Below the pieces are notes generated by a model. That model saw nothing but the letters and a program-made list of their open reading frames with translations, was not told the origin of the DNA and made no database searches. Both the position numbers and the translations under genes were made by a program. Positions 1 to 7,859 of a stretch of DNA of 17,034 bases are shown here, piece by piece; within the stretch, counting starts at the first letter, position 1, and each line of letters begins with the position of its first letter. This stretch comes from MGR-bin208 sp043779285 (lineage in GTDB: Bacteria > Bacteroidota > Bacteroidia > Chitinophagales > Chitinophagaceae). The stretch spans positions 1-17,034 of the forward strand of contig JAYWEL010000244.1 of the NCBI GenBank assembly GCA_043779285.1. The letters run 5' to 3'.

Positions 1-1
1 G

Positions 2-343
2 GAGCGATATCAGTTTGATAAACCTATTTCAAGTTTTCAGGCAATTGCATTTAAACTAGCTGATATGGCTACAGATATTGAAGCAGCTGATTTATTAACG
101 CTGCAAGCATGTGATCTAAAAAATCGCGGAGAGAATTTGACCAAAGAATCGGCCATGGCAAAATATTATGCCAGTGAAGTTGCCGTGAGAGTTTCTAATG
201 ATGCAGTTCAAATTTTTGGTGGATATGGTTATACTAAAGACTTTCCGGTAGAAAAACATTATCGGGATTCCAAACTTTGCACCATCGGAGAAGGAACTTC
301 CGAAATTCAAAAAGTAGTTATTTCGAGAGAAATATTAAAATAA
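2..343 (+). CDS. Acyl-CoA dehydrogenase, C-terminal part (5' end outside window)
   Basis: This is the last 113 codons of an FAD-dependent acyl-CoA dehydrogenase, which introduces the alpha-beta double bond in fatty acyl-CoA (beta-oxidation or branched-chain amino-acid catabolism) in the cytoplasm. The frame is open from base 2, well before the first in-frame ATG at 65, so that ATG is internal. What is visible is the C-terminal helical domain: the family signature QIFGGYGYTKDFPVEKHYRD, followed by GEGTSEIQ, whose Glu is at the position of the catalytic base in short/medium-chain family members. The protein ends normally in REILK. The substrate chain length cannot be judged from this fragment. 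The gene converges on the ABC exporter and shares a hairpin terminator with it. Confidence 0.93.
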   Translation, partial: ERYQFDKPISSFQAIAFKLADMATDIEAADLLTLQACDLKNRGENLTKESAMAKYYASEVAVRVSNDAVQIFGGYGYTKDFPVEKHYRDSKLCTIGEGTSEIQKVVISREILK

Positions 344-377
344 AAAAATCCCGATTCATTTTTGAATCGGGATTTTT
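344..377. terminator. Bidirectional hairpin terminator
   Basis: A near-perfect stem (ATCCCGATTCA paired with TGAATCGGGAT) is flanked by an A-run on the left and a T-run on the right. It can therefore act as an intrinsic terminator in both directions. It lies directly between the stop of the acyl-CoA dehydrogenase and the stop of the convergent ABC exporter. Confidence 0.85.
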
Positions 378-379
378 CA

Positions 380-2212
380 TTAACGTACTTCTTGCATGTC
401 AACCAGTTTTTTATAAAAACCATTTTGTTGCATCAATACAGTATGTGTACCTCGTTCCACAATTTTTCCTTTTTGTAAAACAATAATTTCATCGGCATGA
501 CGGATGGTGCTAAGCCTATGTGCAATCACAATACTGGTACGGTTCTTCATCATATGATTAATAGCATCCTGAACCAGCCTTTCACTTTCGGTGTCCAGTG
601 AAGAAGTGGCTTCATCCAAAATTAATATAGGAGGATTTTTAACTAATGCTCTGGCAATGGTTAATCGTTGACGTTCGCCACCACTCAGTTTGGTGCCTCT
701 GTCACCCACATTACTATGGTATCCATGTTCTTTTTGAATAATGAATTCATGGGCATTGGCAATTTTGGCCGCTTCAATTATTTCTTCTTCGGTTGCATCT
801 TCTTTTCCAAGTTTTATATTATTATAAATACTGTCGTTGAAAAGAATAGGCTCCTGTGTAACAATGCTCATTAATCCCCGAACAGAATGTAAAGAATAGT
901 CTTTGATGTTGATGCCGTCAATCAAAAGTTCACCGGTTGTCACATCGTGAAATCTTGGAACGAGGTCTGCCAGGGTTGATTTGCCGGCACCCGATGAACC
1001 AACTAGTGCAATGGTTTTTCCTTTCTCAATAAGTAGGTCAATGCCATCTAAAATCACTTTATCCTCATACTTGAAATGAATATTTTTAAATTCAATAACC
1101 TCGTTGAAAGTAGAGATTTGTTTCCCATTTACATTATCATCAACCGTATTGGTCGTAGTCAAAATATCTTCTATCCGGGAAATGGCGGCACTTCCTTTGC
1201 GCATGTTGCTGAACGATGTGGACAAGGCTTTAGCCGGATTGATAATGTTGTAGAATAAAGCCAAATAACCAATGAACGCAGATGCTTCCAGTGGAATACG
1301 ATTCGTTAAAACTAATTGTCCGCCAAACCATAGAATACCACAAAAAACGACAACTCCCAAAAATTCTGACATAGGCGATGCAAGATCGCGGCGGTAACTG
1401 ATCTTATTTTTAAAATACAGCAACTCATCATTTATTTTAAAAAATCGGTTCTTCAAAATCGATTCAACATTGAATGCTTTTATTACCCGCAAGCCACCCA
1501 GTGTTTCATCCAGCACAGAAAGAGACTCGCCATGTTTTATGGCCACTTCAGTGGATTGTTTTTTTAAGGATTTGGAAATTCTTCCTAAAATGAATCCGAT
1601 TATTGGGAAAGTGAGTAAAATAAAGACTGTTAGTTGAGGGCTAATATAAAATAAAACCGCAAAATTGATCATGATTGTAAGTGGATCCCGGACCCAACCT
1701 TCCAATGCACTAATCAAGGAACTTTCCACTTCACTCACATCATTGGTGATTCGACTAATTAGGTCACCTTTTCTTTTTTCGGTAAAATATCCAATGGGCA
1801 GATGAAGTATTTTAACATATAGATCAGACCGGAAAGTATTAACAATTAAATTCTTCAGTGGGTTTAATGTGTAGAATGAAAGATAAAGAAATAGGTTTTT
1901 CAGAAAAATAGAACTAATAATTACTCCACAAATCAACCCAAGTGTTTTTAGTTTGCCGGAAACAGCATCACCCCCTTTTTCAATACTTGACATTAAATAA
2001 TCCCGGATACTTTGAACTATTGGATTATTCGTTTCTTTCATCAGGCCACTTACACCAGTGGAGTCAGCATGGAAGATTAATTCCATAAAGGGCATCAACA
2101 TACCTACCGAAAGAATAGAGAATATGATGGATAATATGATGAAGAAAAAGTAAAGAGCAATCTTTCCTTTATAGCCAGAGAGGTATTTAAAAATTCTTGA
2201 AAATTTATTCAT
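380..2212 (-). CDS. ABC exporter, fused membrane and ATPase domains (MsbA-like)
   Basis: A half-transporter of 610 residues that would act as a homodimer in the inner membrane. Residues 1-340 form the type-1 exporter membrane domain; hydrophobic segments are clear at about 18-45, 92-115, 178-210 and 284-325. Residues 372-610 are the ATPase. It has Walker A GSSGAGKST (405-413), Q-loop TQEP (452-455), signature LSGGERQRL (509-517), Walker B ILILDEATSS (529-538), D-loop SLD and switch His565 (AHRLST). All catalytic elements are intact. The closest recognisable type is MsbA/lipid-A or multidrug exporter, but substrate cannot be assigned from motifs. An insertion of roughly 40 residues between the first two membrane segments (about 48-90) is on the long side for an MsbA-like protein. 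It is transcribed divergently from rbfA. Confidence 0.9.
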   Translation of the reverse strand: MNKFSRIFKYLSGYKGKIALYFFFIILSIIFSILSVGMLMPFMELIFHADSTGVSGLMKETNNPIVQSIRDYLMSSIEKGGDAVSGKLKTLGLICGVIISSIFLKNLFLYLSFYTLNPLKNLIVNTFRSDLYVKILHLPIGYFTEKRKGDLISRITNDVSEVESSLISALEGWVRDPLTIMINFAVLFYISPQLTVFILLTFPIIGFILGRISKSLKKQSTEVAIKHGESLSVLDETLGGLRVIKAFNVESILKNRFFKINDELLYFKNKISYRRDLASPMSEFLGVVVFCGILWFGGQLVLTNRIPLEASAFIGYLALFYNIINPAKALSTSFSNMRKGSAAISRIEDILTTTNTVDDNVNGKQISTFNEVIEFKNIHFKYEDKVILDGIDLLIEKGKTIALVGSSGAGKSTLADLVPRFHDVTTGELLIDGINIKDYSLHSVRGLMSIVTQEPILFNDSIYNNIKLGKEDATEEEIIEAAKIANAHEFIIQKEHGYHSNVGDRGTKLSGGERQRLTIARALVKNPPILILDEATSSLDTESERLVQDAINHMMKNRTSIVIAHRLSTIRHADEIIVLQKGKIVERGTHTVLMQQNGFYKKLVDMQEVR

Positions 2213-2276
2213 GTCTTAATTACTGCCAATTTAAAGGAACAAAGTAAGTACTTTTACAGCGAAGAAATAATTGATT

Positions 2277-2654
2277 ATGAATGAAGGAAAGCGTCAGAAA
2301 CAAATAAGCAGTGTACTCATACATGACCTGAATGAGATTTTTCAGCGAATGGGTTTAGGAATAATGGACGGAGGGATGATCTCGATATCTTCCGTTAAAG
2401 TAACACCCGATTTGTTGGAAGCACGTATTTACCTGAGTCTATTTCAGGTAAAAGACGCAGAAGCTGTGATGAAACGAATTGAGGACAGGAGTAATGAAAT
2501 AAAAAAAGAGTTAGCTACCCGCATCAAACATCAGGTAAGAAGAATCCCCATATTGCGATTTTTTAAAGATGATACCTTAGATAATGTTTTTAAAATGGAA
2601 GAACTTTTTAAAAACTTAAATAAAGAAGAAGAGGGGAAGTCTGAAAATGATTAG
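2277..2654 (+). CDS. rbfA: Ribosome-binding factor A
   Basis: RbfA is a small KH-domain protein that binds the 30S subunit during late 16S rRNA maturation and is needed for growth in the cold. The 125-residue product has the family layout: a basic start (GKRQKQISSVLIHDL), a central ISSVKVTPDLLEARIYLSLF strand region, then the VRRIPILRFFKDDTLD segment typical of RbfA C-termini. It ends in an acidic tail (NKEEEGKSEND). I chose the ATG at 2277; a TTG two codons upstream (2271) is also in frame but adds nothing conserved. The gene is followed after 40 bp by a LolC/E-type permease on the same strand, and the two probably share a transcript. Confidence 0.92.
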   Translation: MNEGKRQKQISSVLIHDLNEIFQRMGLGIMDGGMISISSVKVTPDLLEARIYLSLFQVKDAEAVMKRIEDRSNEIKKELATRIKHQVRRIPILRFFKDDTLDNVFKMEELFKNLNKEEEGKSEND

Positions 2655-2694
2655 GTCCTTCAACAATTAAAAACGTTAATCAATCAACTATCCA

Positions 2695-3918
2695 TTGCAT
2701 TTATTATTTGCCTGGAGATATTTTAAAGCAAAAAAATCGACCAATGCAATAAATATTATTGCATGGATAAGTATTGTGGCTATTGTGGCCGGAACCACAG
2801 CGTTGATTTTGGTATTAAGTGTTTTTAATGGTTTTGAAGATTTGGTGAAATCACTCTATTCAAATTTTTACACCGATCTGAAAATTTCTTCTTCCAATGG
2901 AAAAGTAATCAACCTGTCACAAGCACAATTAGACAAGTTGCGATCCATAAAAGGCATACGAAATTTTTCCCTGGTCATGGAAGAAAAAGCTTTTTTGCAG
3001 AATGGAGAATTTCAAACAGTCGTTCATCTGAAAGGTGTAGACGATAATTATCAATATGTGACCGGCGTACCGGAACATCTGGTAAAAGGGGAATATAATT
3101 TGGGGACAGATGAAAATCCTTCGATGATTTTAGGGGCCGGTATTGAAAATGCAATTGGTATTCAGGCCGATCGGAATATTTTTCCAATATTGGTATACCT
3201 ACCCCGCAAAACCAATGTGGACCTCACGGATCCTTTTCAGTCTATCAGTGCGGACACGGTTATTACAACCGGCGCATTTGTAATTCAACAGGATTTTGAT
3301 AATAAATATGCTATAACCAATCTTCCTTTTTTAAAAAGAATGATGGGGCTTGCAGCCAATCAATATGGCGGCGTAGAAATTGCTTTGAATAATCCATCAG
3401 AAGCTGAATCAATAAAAAAAGAATTGGAAAAAACATTCTTTGAAACTTATCTTGTTCAAACAAGGTATGAACAAAATCAAAGTTTGTACAGTGTGATGCG
3501 AGCCGAAAAATGGGTGATCTATGCCATCCTATCTTTAATATTGATAGTGGCTGCATTTAATATGATTGGTGCATTGACCATGCTAGTATTAGAGAAAGAA
3601 AAGGATATCAGTGTGATTCATGCATTAGGAGGAAGTAAAAAACTCATTCAAAATATTTTTTTAAGCGAAGGCGTTTTATTGGCAACAATCGGTGCGGTTC
3701 TGGGCATGTTTATTGCCGGATTGCTTGCATGGCTGCAAATTCAATTCAAGCTTATTCCATTAGAAGGAGGATCTTTTGTAATTGATTATTTCCCTGTTAA
3801 ACTTCAATTAGCCGATTTCTTATTGGTAGGTTTCACCGTTTTCATCATCGCTTTAATAGCATCTATCATCCCATCCAGGAAAGCAGCTTCTCAGGAATTT
3901 TCTTTAAGAAGTGAGTAG
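2695..3918 (+). CDS. LolC/LolE-type FtsX-family ABC permease
   Basis: A 407-residue inner-membrane permease of the MacB/FtsX superfamily, most like LolC/LolE, which release lipoproteins from the inner membrane together with the ATPase LolD. It starts LLFAWRYFKAKKSTNAINIIAWIS, the usual Lol-permease N-terminus. It has one membrane segment (about 20-44), a large periplasmic domain (about 45-270) and three C-terminal membrane segments (about 273-298, 324-349, 372-393). The cytoplasmic EKDISVIHALGGSKK loop (302-316) is the coupling helix that contacts the ATPase. The start is TTG: an in-frame TAA at 2677 and no ATG between it and the conserved N-terminus leave TTG 2695 as the sensible choice. No LolD-like ATPase is nearby. 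Lipoprotein export is inferred from the family only. Confidence 0.87.
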   Translation: MHLLFAWRYFKAKKSTNAINIIAWISIVAIVAGTTALILVLSVFNGFEDLVKSLYSNFYTDLKISSSNGKVINLSQAQLDKLRSIKGIRNFSLVMEEKAFLQNGEFQTVVHLKGVDDNYQYVTGVPEHLVKGEYNLGTDENPSMILGAGIENAIGIQADRNIFPILVYLPRKTNVDLTDPFQSISADTVITTGAFVIQQDFDNKYAITNLPFLKRMMGLAANQYGGVEIALNNPSEAESIKKELEKTFFETYLVQTRYEQNQSLYSVMRAEKWVIYAILSLILIVAAFNMIGALTMLVLEKEKDISVIHALGGSKKLIQNIFLSEGVLLATIGAVLGMFIAGLLAWLQIQFKLIPLEGGSFVIDYFPVKLQLADFLLVGFTVFIIALIASIIPSRKAASQEFSLRSE

Positions 3919-3926
3919 AGCCCAAT

Positions 3927-4040
3927 GCCCCTATCCCCTAAAGGGGAATATCATACCTTAAGTCAAAATCAGTTTATTAGTTAAAGGAGTTAGTTCTAAA
4001 TATAGATACACTTCATAATCCCCCTTCAGGGGATAGGGGC
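3927..4040. repeat. 114-bp fold-back (inverted-repeat) element between convergent genes
   Basis: The left arm, 3927-3948, reads GCCCCTATCCCCTAAAGGGG plus two bases. The right arm, 4019-4040, is its reverse complement with two mismatches. Each arm also contains its own small palindrome (TCCCC..GGGGA). The 70-bp spacer is AT-rich and non-coding. The G+C-rich arms stand out in this AT-rich region. The element fills the space between the permease stop (3918) and the transketolase stop (4043-4045). No target-site duplication is evident. It could be a small non-autonomous mobile or REP-like repeat, a bidirectional terminator, or both. Confidence 0.7.
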
Positions 4041-4042
4041 TT

Positions 4043-4876
4043 TTAATAATCTCCAAGTGTTTCGGGCTGTTGTGCCAAAGCATTTGCAAGCTGTTCATCA
4101 TTTGGTGCAATACCATGCCAGCCATGATCATTTTCCATAAAGTCAATACCGCTTCCCATGATAGTATGCATCATGATGGCAATTGGTTTTCCTTGGCCAG
4201 TCAATGATTTAGCTTTTTCCAATGTAGCAACTACTTCATCCATGTCATTACCATTCATTGCTAAAGTCATCCATCCAAATGCTTCGAATTTTTCTTTGAT
4301 ATTTCCGAGGCTGATTACTTTATCTGTTGGGCCGTCAATTTGTTGATTATTCCAGTCAATAGTAGAAATCAGATTATCAATTTTATGATGTGCTGCAAAC
4401 ATCACCGCTTCCCATATCTGGCCTTCCTGCAATTCGCCATCGCCATGTAAAGAGAAAACAAGATGCGGGTCGTTATTTAATTTTTTTGTCAAAGCTGCAC
4501 CACTTGCTACACTTAATCCCTGACCAAGAGATCCCGAGGCAATCCGGATTCCAGGCAAATGTTCATGTGTTGCTGGATGACCTTGCAGACGGGAATTTAT
4601 TTTTCTGAAAGTATTTAATTCTGCGATGTCAAAGTATCCCGCACGGGCAAGGGTAGGGTAATATATGGGTGTGATATGACCATTAGAAAGGAAAAAGAGG
4701 TCTTCTCCTTTACCATCCATCGAAAATTTCGGATCATGTTTCATTATATGGAAAAAAAGTGCAGTGAAAAAATCAGCACAACCTAATGAACCACCGGGGT
4801 GACCACTGTTTACAGCATGTACCATTCTTACAATGTCTCTTCTTAACTGGCTGGCAATTTCTTTTAATGCAGGCAT
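4043..4876 (-). CDS. Transketolase, N-terminal (thiamine-diphosphate-binding) subunit
   Basis: A 277-residue protein equal to the first half of a classical transketolase, the pentose-phosphate enzyme that moves two-carbon units between sugar phosphates. Visible motifs are GHPGGSLG (25-32), LSNGH (63-67), SGSLGQGL (114-121) and the diphosphate/Mg-binding signature GDGELQEG (145-152) with the paired Asn at 176-177. It ends at the normal boundary of the N-terminal domain, so this is a natural half-enzyme and not a truncation. The C-terminal half (pyrimidine-binding domain with the catalytic Glu) must come from another gene. In many Bacteroidota that gene follows directly; here the next thing downstream is the fold-back element and a convergent gene, so the partner is not in this window. 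Confidence 0.9.
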   Translation of the reverse strand: MPALKEIASQLRRDIVRMVHAVNSGHPGGSLGCADFFTALFFHIMKHDPKFSMDGKGEDLFFLSNGHITPIYYPTLARAGYFDIAELNTFRKINSRLQGHPATHEHLPGIRIASGSLGQGLSVASGAALTKKLNNDPHLVFSLHGDGELQEGQIWEAVMFAAHHKIDNLISTIDWNNQQIDGPTDKVISLGNIKEKFEAFGWMTLAMNGNDMDEVVATLEKAKSLTGQGKPIAIMMHTIMGSGIDFMENDHGWHGIAPNDEQLANALAQQPETLGDY

Positions 4877-5072
4877 ATTAGTATGTAAAGGGTTAAACTT
4901 TTTGTATTTTTTTCATTCCAAAAACGTACGAATGCAAAAGTGCATTTTTTTTTGTTATCTGAACTGAAAATGATCTTTATATCTATTTAAAATGATTTTT
5001 TTATTGAACAAATAATTTTAAAATTATATTTTAAACATTTTTGAAACTATTTTTACCAAGAAAACCTTTGGA

Positions 5073-6212
5073 ATGCTCGATATCGTATTAACAAGTTCCA
5101 TTTCATTCATTATCACATTTTTAGCTATTCCTATTGTAATTCAGATTGCACAGTCTAAAAAATTGTATGATGTTCCGGATGATAGAAAGATCCATACCGG
5201 CCTCGTTCCTTCATTAGGTGGAATTGCTATTTTCAGCGGCTTTATTTTTACTTCTCTGTTATCTATATCTGCTTTTACAAATCCCGAATTCCAATATTTT
5301 TTTGCTGCAGCAGTGGTTATCTTTTTCATCGGGCTAAAGGATGACCTTATTTTATTGTCTGCTACCAAAAAATTTATTGGTCAGGTTGTTGCCGCTTCAA
5401 TTCTTATTCATTTAGGAGGGATAAATATTAACAGCATGCATGGACTTTTCGGTATATATGAAATTCCACAAGCATTTAGTCTCGCATTTTCTTATCTCAC
5501 TATAATTGTAATCATCAATTCGTTTAACCTGATTGATGGAGTAGATGGATTGGCCGGGAGTTTAGGATTAATGACTATGATAGTGATGGGCATTTATTTT
5601 TTCGCTAATGATATGCTAGCCTATTCTTTACTGGCTTTTGGCATGACGGGTAGCCTAGTTGCTTTCTTAATTTTTAATCATCAGCCGGCAAAAATATTCA
5701 TGGGCGATTCGGGTTCATTATTACTAGGATTGGTGAATTCAATATTGGTATTAAAGTTTATTACAGTAGCAGATACTACCGAAGTAATATATCGGGTTGA
5801 TTCTGCAGTAGCTGTAGGATTTTCTATATTGATGGTTCCGTTATTTGATACGTTAAGAGTATTTGCAATCCGCATATTTAATGGCCGGTCTCCTTTTACG
5901 CCGGACAGGAATCATATTCATCATTTATTACTGGATATTGGATTAAGTCATAGCCTGGTAACCATAGTTTGTGTTGTCATAAATATCCTGTTTATTGTGA
6001 TGGCGTATTATGGTTCTGTAATTGGGCCAACAAGGATTATCATTGCCATGCTGGCTATAGCATTTTGTGGTATTGGGATTCTTTATTACAAAAAATCTAA
6101 AATGACAGCCTTTTTTGACAATGAGATAAATGAGAAATATAAAATAGAAACAAAATCGGATTCCAAAGTAGTCACATTCTCTAAAGAAAGTTCAGCGGTT
6201 GAACAGAAGTAA
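5073..6212 (+). CDS. WecA/TagO-like undecaprenyl-phosphate sugar-1-phosphate transferase
   Basis: An integral membrane enzyme of the MraY/WecA family (379 residues). It transfers a HexNAc-1-phosphate from its UDP-sugar to the undecaprenyl phosphate carrier, the first step of a surface polysaccharide or O-antigen. Family motifs are in order: DVPDDRKIHTGLVPSLGG (33-50), the Mg-binding Asp pair in GLKDD (87-91), NLIDGVDGLAG (152-162), KIFMGDSGS (207-215) and the cytoplasmic PDRNHIHH loop (277-284) that marks the WecA branch over MraY. About ten hydrophobic helices are visible. A polar tail of about 35 residues follows the last helix. It stands alone: no glycosyltransferase cluster is adjacent. 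The sugar, probably GlcNAc, is inferred from the family. Confidence 0.9.
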   Translation: MLDIVLTSSISFIITFLAIPIVIQIAQSKKLYDVPDDRKIHTGLVPSLGGIAIFSGFIFTSLLSISAFTNPEFQYFFAAAVVIFFIGLKDDLILLSATKKFIGQVVAASILIHLGGININSMHGLFGIYEIPQAFSLAFSYLTIIVIINSFNLIDGVDGLAGSLGLMTMIVMGIYFFANDMLAYSLLAFGMTGSLVAFLIFNHQPAKIFMGDSGSLLLGLVNSILVLKFITVADTTEVIYRVDSAVAVGFSILMVPLFDTLRVFAIRIFNGRSPFTPDRNHIHHLLLDIGLSHSLVTIVCVVINILFIVMAYYGSVIGPTRIIIAMLAIAFCGIGILYYKKSKMTAFFDNEINEKYKIETKSDSKVVTFSKESSAVEQK

Positions 6213-6266
6213 CCAGATCAAAGCTTCGCAAAAATAAAAATGCACTAATAATTTCGGTCATTTTAT

Positions 6267-6274
6267 TAGTTTTG
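6267..6274 (+). promoter_or_regulatory. Putative Bacteroidota -7 element for frr
   Basis: TAGTTTTG fits the Bacteroidota sigma-factor -7 consensus TAnnTTTG and lies 25 bp upstream of the frr ATG. That would give a short 5' leader. A clear TTTG at the -33 position is not present, so this is a motif match only. Confidence 0.4.
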
Positions 6275-6298
6275 CTTGCATTAATATCAATAAATTTT

Positions 6299-6862
6299 AT
6301 GTCAGAAGAAATTTCAATAGTGCAAGAAATGGCGGAAGATTCCATGAATAAAGCCATTAACCATCTGGAAGCAGAATTGGGAAAAATAAGAGCCGGCAAA
6401 GCAAATCCGCAAATGCTGGAAGGGATTTTTGTAGATTATTATGGTGCTTCAACTGCTATCGGTCAAGTATCTAATATCAGTACATTGGATGCAAGAACTT
6501 TAAGTATTCAGCCTTGGGAGAAAAATATGTTGCAACCAATTGAAAGAGCAATTATGGCTTCCAATATTGGGTTGACTCCACAAAATGATGGTATTCTCAT
6601 TCGTATTTATTTGCCACCCATGACCGAAGAAAGAAGAAAGGAATTGGTAAAACGGTGCCATGCTGAAGGAGAGCATTCCAGAGTATCTATTAGAAGTATT
6701 CGACGTGATGCAATAGAACAAATTAAAAAATTGCAGAAAGATGGATTAAGTGAGGATATCGCAAAAGATTCGGAAGATGCTATTCAGGTATTAACAGATA
6801 AATTTATTGCGCAGATTGAAAATCATCTGTCTTATAAAGACAAGGAAATTATGAGCATATAA
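6299..6862 (+). CDS. frr: Ribosome recycling factor
   Basis: Ribosome recycling factor, 187 residues (family usual about 185). With EF-G it splits the post-termination ribosome for another round of translation. The N-terminal helix MNKAINHLEAELGKIRAGKAN, the central strand region around DYYGA and ISTLDARTLSIQPW, and the C-terminal helices with RKELVKRCHAEGE and IRRDA are all typical. I placed the start at the ATG at 6299, which gives the normal family N-terminus. A longer reading from TTG 6272 adds nine residues and would overlap the -7 promoter motif. frr often follows pyrH; here it follows the WecA-like gene after 86 bp with its own promoter-like box, so it is probably transcribed alone. 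Confidence 0.95.
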   Translation: MSEEISIVQEMAEDSMNKAINHLEAELGKIRAGKANPQMLEGIFVDYYGASTAIGQVSNISTLDARTLSIQPWEKNMLQPIERAIMASNIGLTPQNDGILIRIYLPPMTEERRKELVKRCHAEGEHSRVSIRSIRRDAIEQIKKLQKDGLSEDIAKDSEDAIQVLTDKFIAQIENHLSYKDKEIMSI

Positions 6863-6880
6863 TTTTAATAAATATTCTGT

Positions 6881-6909
6881 AAAAGAGCAGGGATTATCCT
6901 TGCTCTTTT
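6881..6909. terminator. Bidirectional terminator overlapping the end of the transporter gene
   Basis: AAAAGAGCA (6881-6889) pairs with TGCTCTTTT (6901-6909), and the stem continues inward through GGGA/TCCT. A-run and T-run flanks make it usable for frr (+) and the convergent transporter (-). The stop codon of the transporter (6894-6896) sits inside the hairpin loop region, so its last codons form one side of the stem. Confidence 0.8.
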
Positions 6910-7781
6910 ATTTTACGGTTAGCCAGATAAACACCAACCAATATTATTGCCAGGCATGCAATCTGAATAAGACTGATTTTTTCGGCATAAACAAAACCCC
7001 AGAAAAGTGCAATAAACGGTATGCCGTATGTGACCAGTGATGCAAAAATTCCACCAGCTCTTTTTACCAACACATAAAATAATGCAGTAGCAATTGCACT
7101 CCCCATAACGCCTAGTATTACTGAGGTTATAAAAGCATGTAATACCACCGGTTCTGCAATAGGTATTGAAAGAATGTTTGATTTATACAGAATAATGGCT
7201 GTTGGAATAGTCATGAATGCCAATGAAACCGTGGCAATATAAAAAGGATTTTCGTTGTTTAAATACCGAGATACCAAGTTTACATTTAATCCGTAAAATA
7301 TAGTTGCAATTAAAATCAGGCCTGCATATCCAAGGTTATCGAATTTTATTCCACCCTTGGATAAGGATAATAATGAAAGCCCCAAAAACCCAATGACAAT
7401 ACCAAGCACCTGGCGAGAATTAACTTTCAGCTTAAAAAATGAAATACCAATAACCACCACACAAAGGGGTGTTAGAGAATTAAGTATTCCGGCCAATGCA
7501 CTATCCATGTTTTTTGAAATAGCTTCAGCAAAAAGAAATGCGGGCAAAAGGTTTCCAAAAACTCCTGATAAGATAATAATGAATAATTTGTTTCTTGGAA
7601 TTTTGGATAAATGAAATACGGCAAATGGAACAAAAATTATTCCAGCCGAAAAAATACGCACAGCAGCTATTTGAACTGCAGACAATCCATCCTTACTAAC
7701 TTTCATTAATATAAAAGAACTACCCCAAATAAATGATAGTACAATAAAAATCCCCCAATTGATCAACTTATTCCGGTTCAT
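6894..7781 (-). CDS. EamA/DMT-superfamily membrane transporter
   Basis: A 295-residue inner-membrane protein of the drug/metabolite transporter superfamily with two tandem EamA repeats (about 8-138 and 150-290) and about ten hydrophobic helices. The N-terminus contains FIWGSSFILMKV, the usual first-helix signature, and the end of repeat one contains the GxxxGxxxLS-like segment GIVIGFLGLSLLSLSKGG. The length is normal for the family. Substrates in this superfamily range from amino acids to nucleotide sugars and cannot be read from motifs here. It is transcribed divergently from the PPK2 gene (78-bp gap) and converges on frr. Confidence 0.85.
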   Translation of the reverse strand: MNRNKLINWGIFIVLSFIWGSSFILMKVSKDGLSAVQIAAVRIFSAGIIFVPFAVFHLSKIPRNKLFIIILSGVFGNLLPAFLFAEAISKNMDSALAGILNSLTPLCVVVIGISFFKLKVNSRQVLGIVIGFLGLSLLSLSKGGIKFDNLGYAGLILIATIFYGLNVNLVSRYLNNENPFYIATVSLAFMTIPTAIILYKSNILSIPIAEPVVLHAFITSVILGVMGSAIATALFYVLVKRAGGIFASLVTYGIPFIALFWGFVYAEKISLIQIACLAIILVGVYLANRKIKEQG

Positions 7782-7859
7782 CTTTAAAATTCGGGCAAAT
7801 ATCTGTAAAGCTTAGGAGACCAAAACATTTATTTAAATTGTAAGTTCAAAACAAATGGC

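Noticed and set aside
5040..5070. TTTG, 19 bp, AACCTTTG pattern before the WecA-like gene
   Set aside because: The spacing is right, but the -7 box lacks the leading T and sits two bases from the ATG, which would put the transcript start inside the gene.
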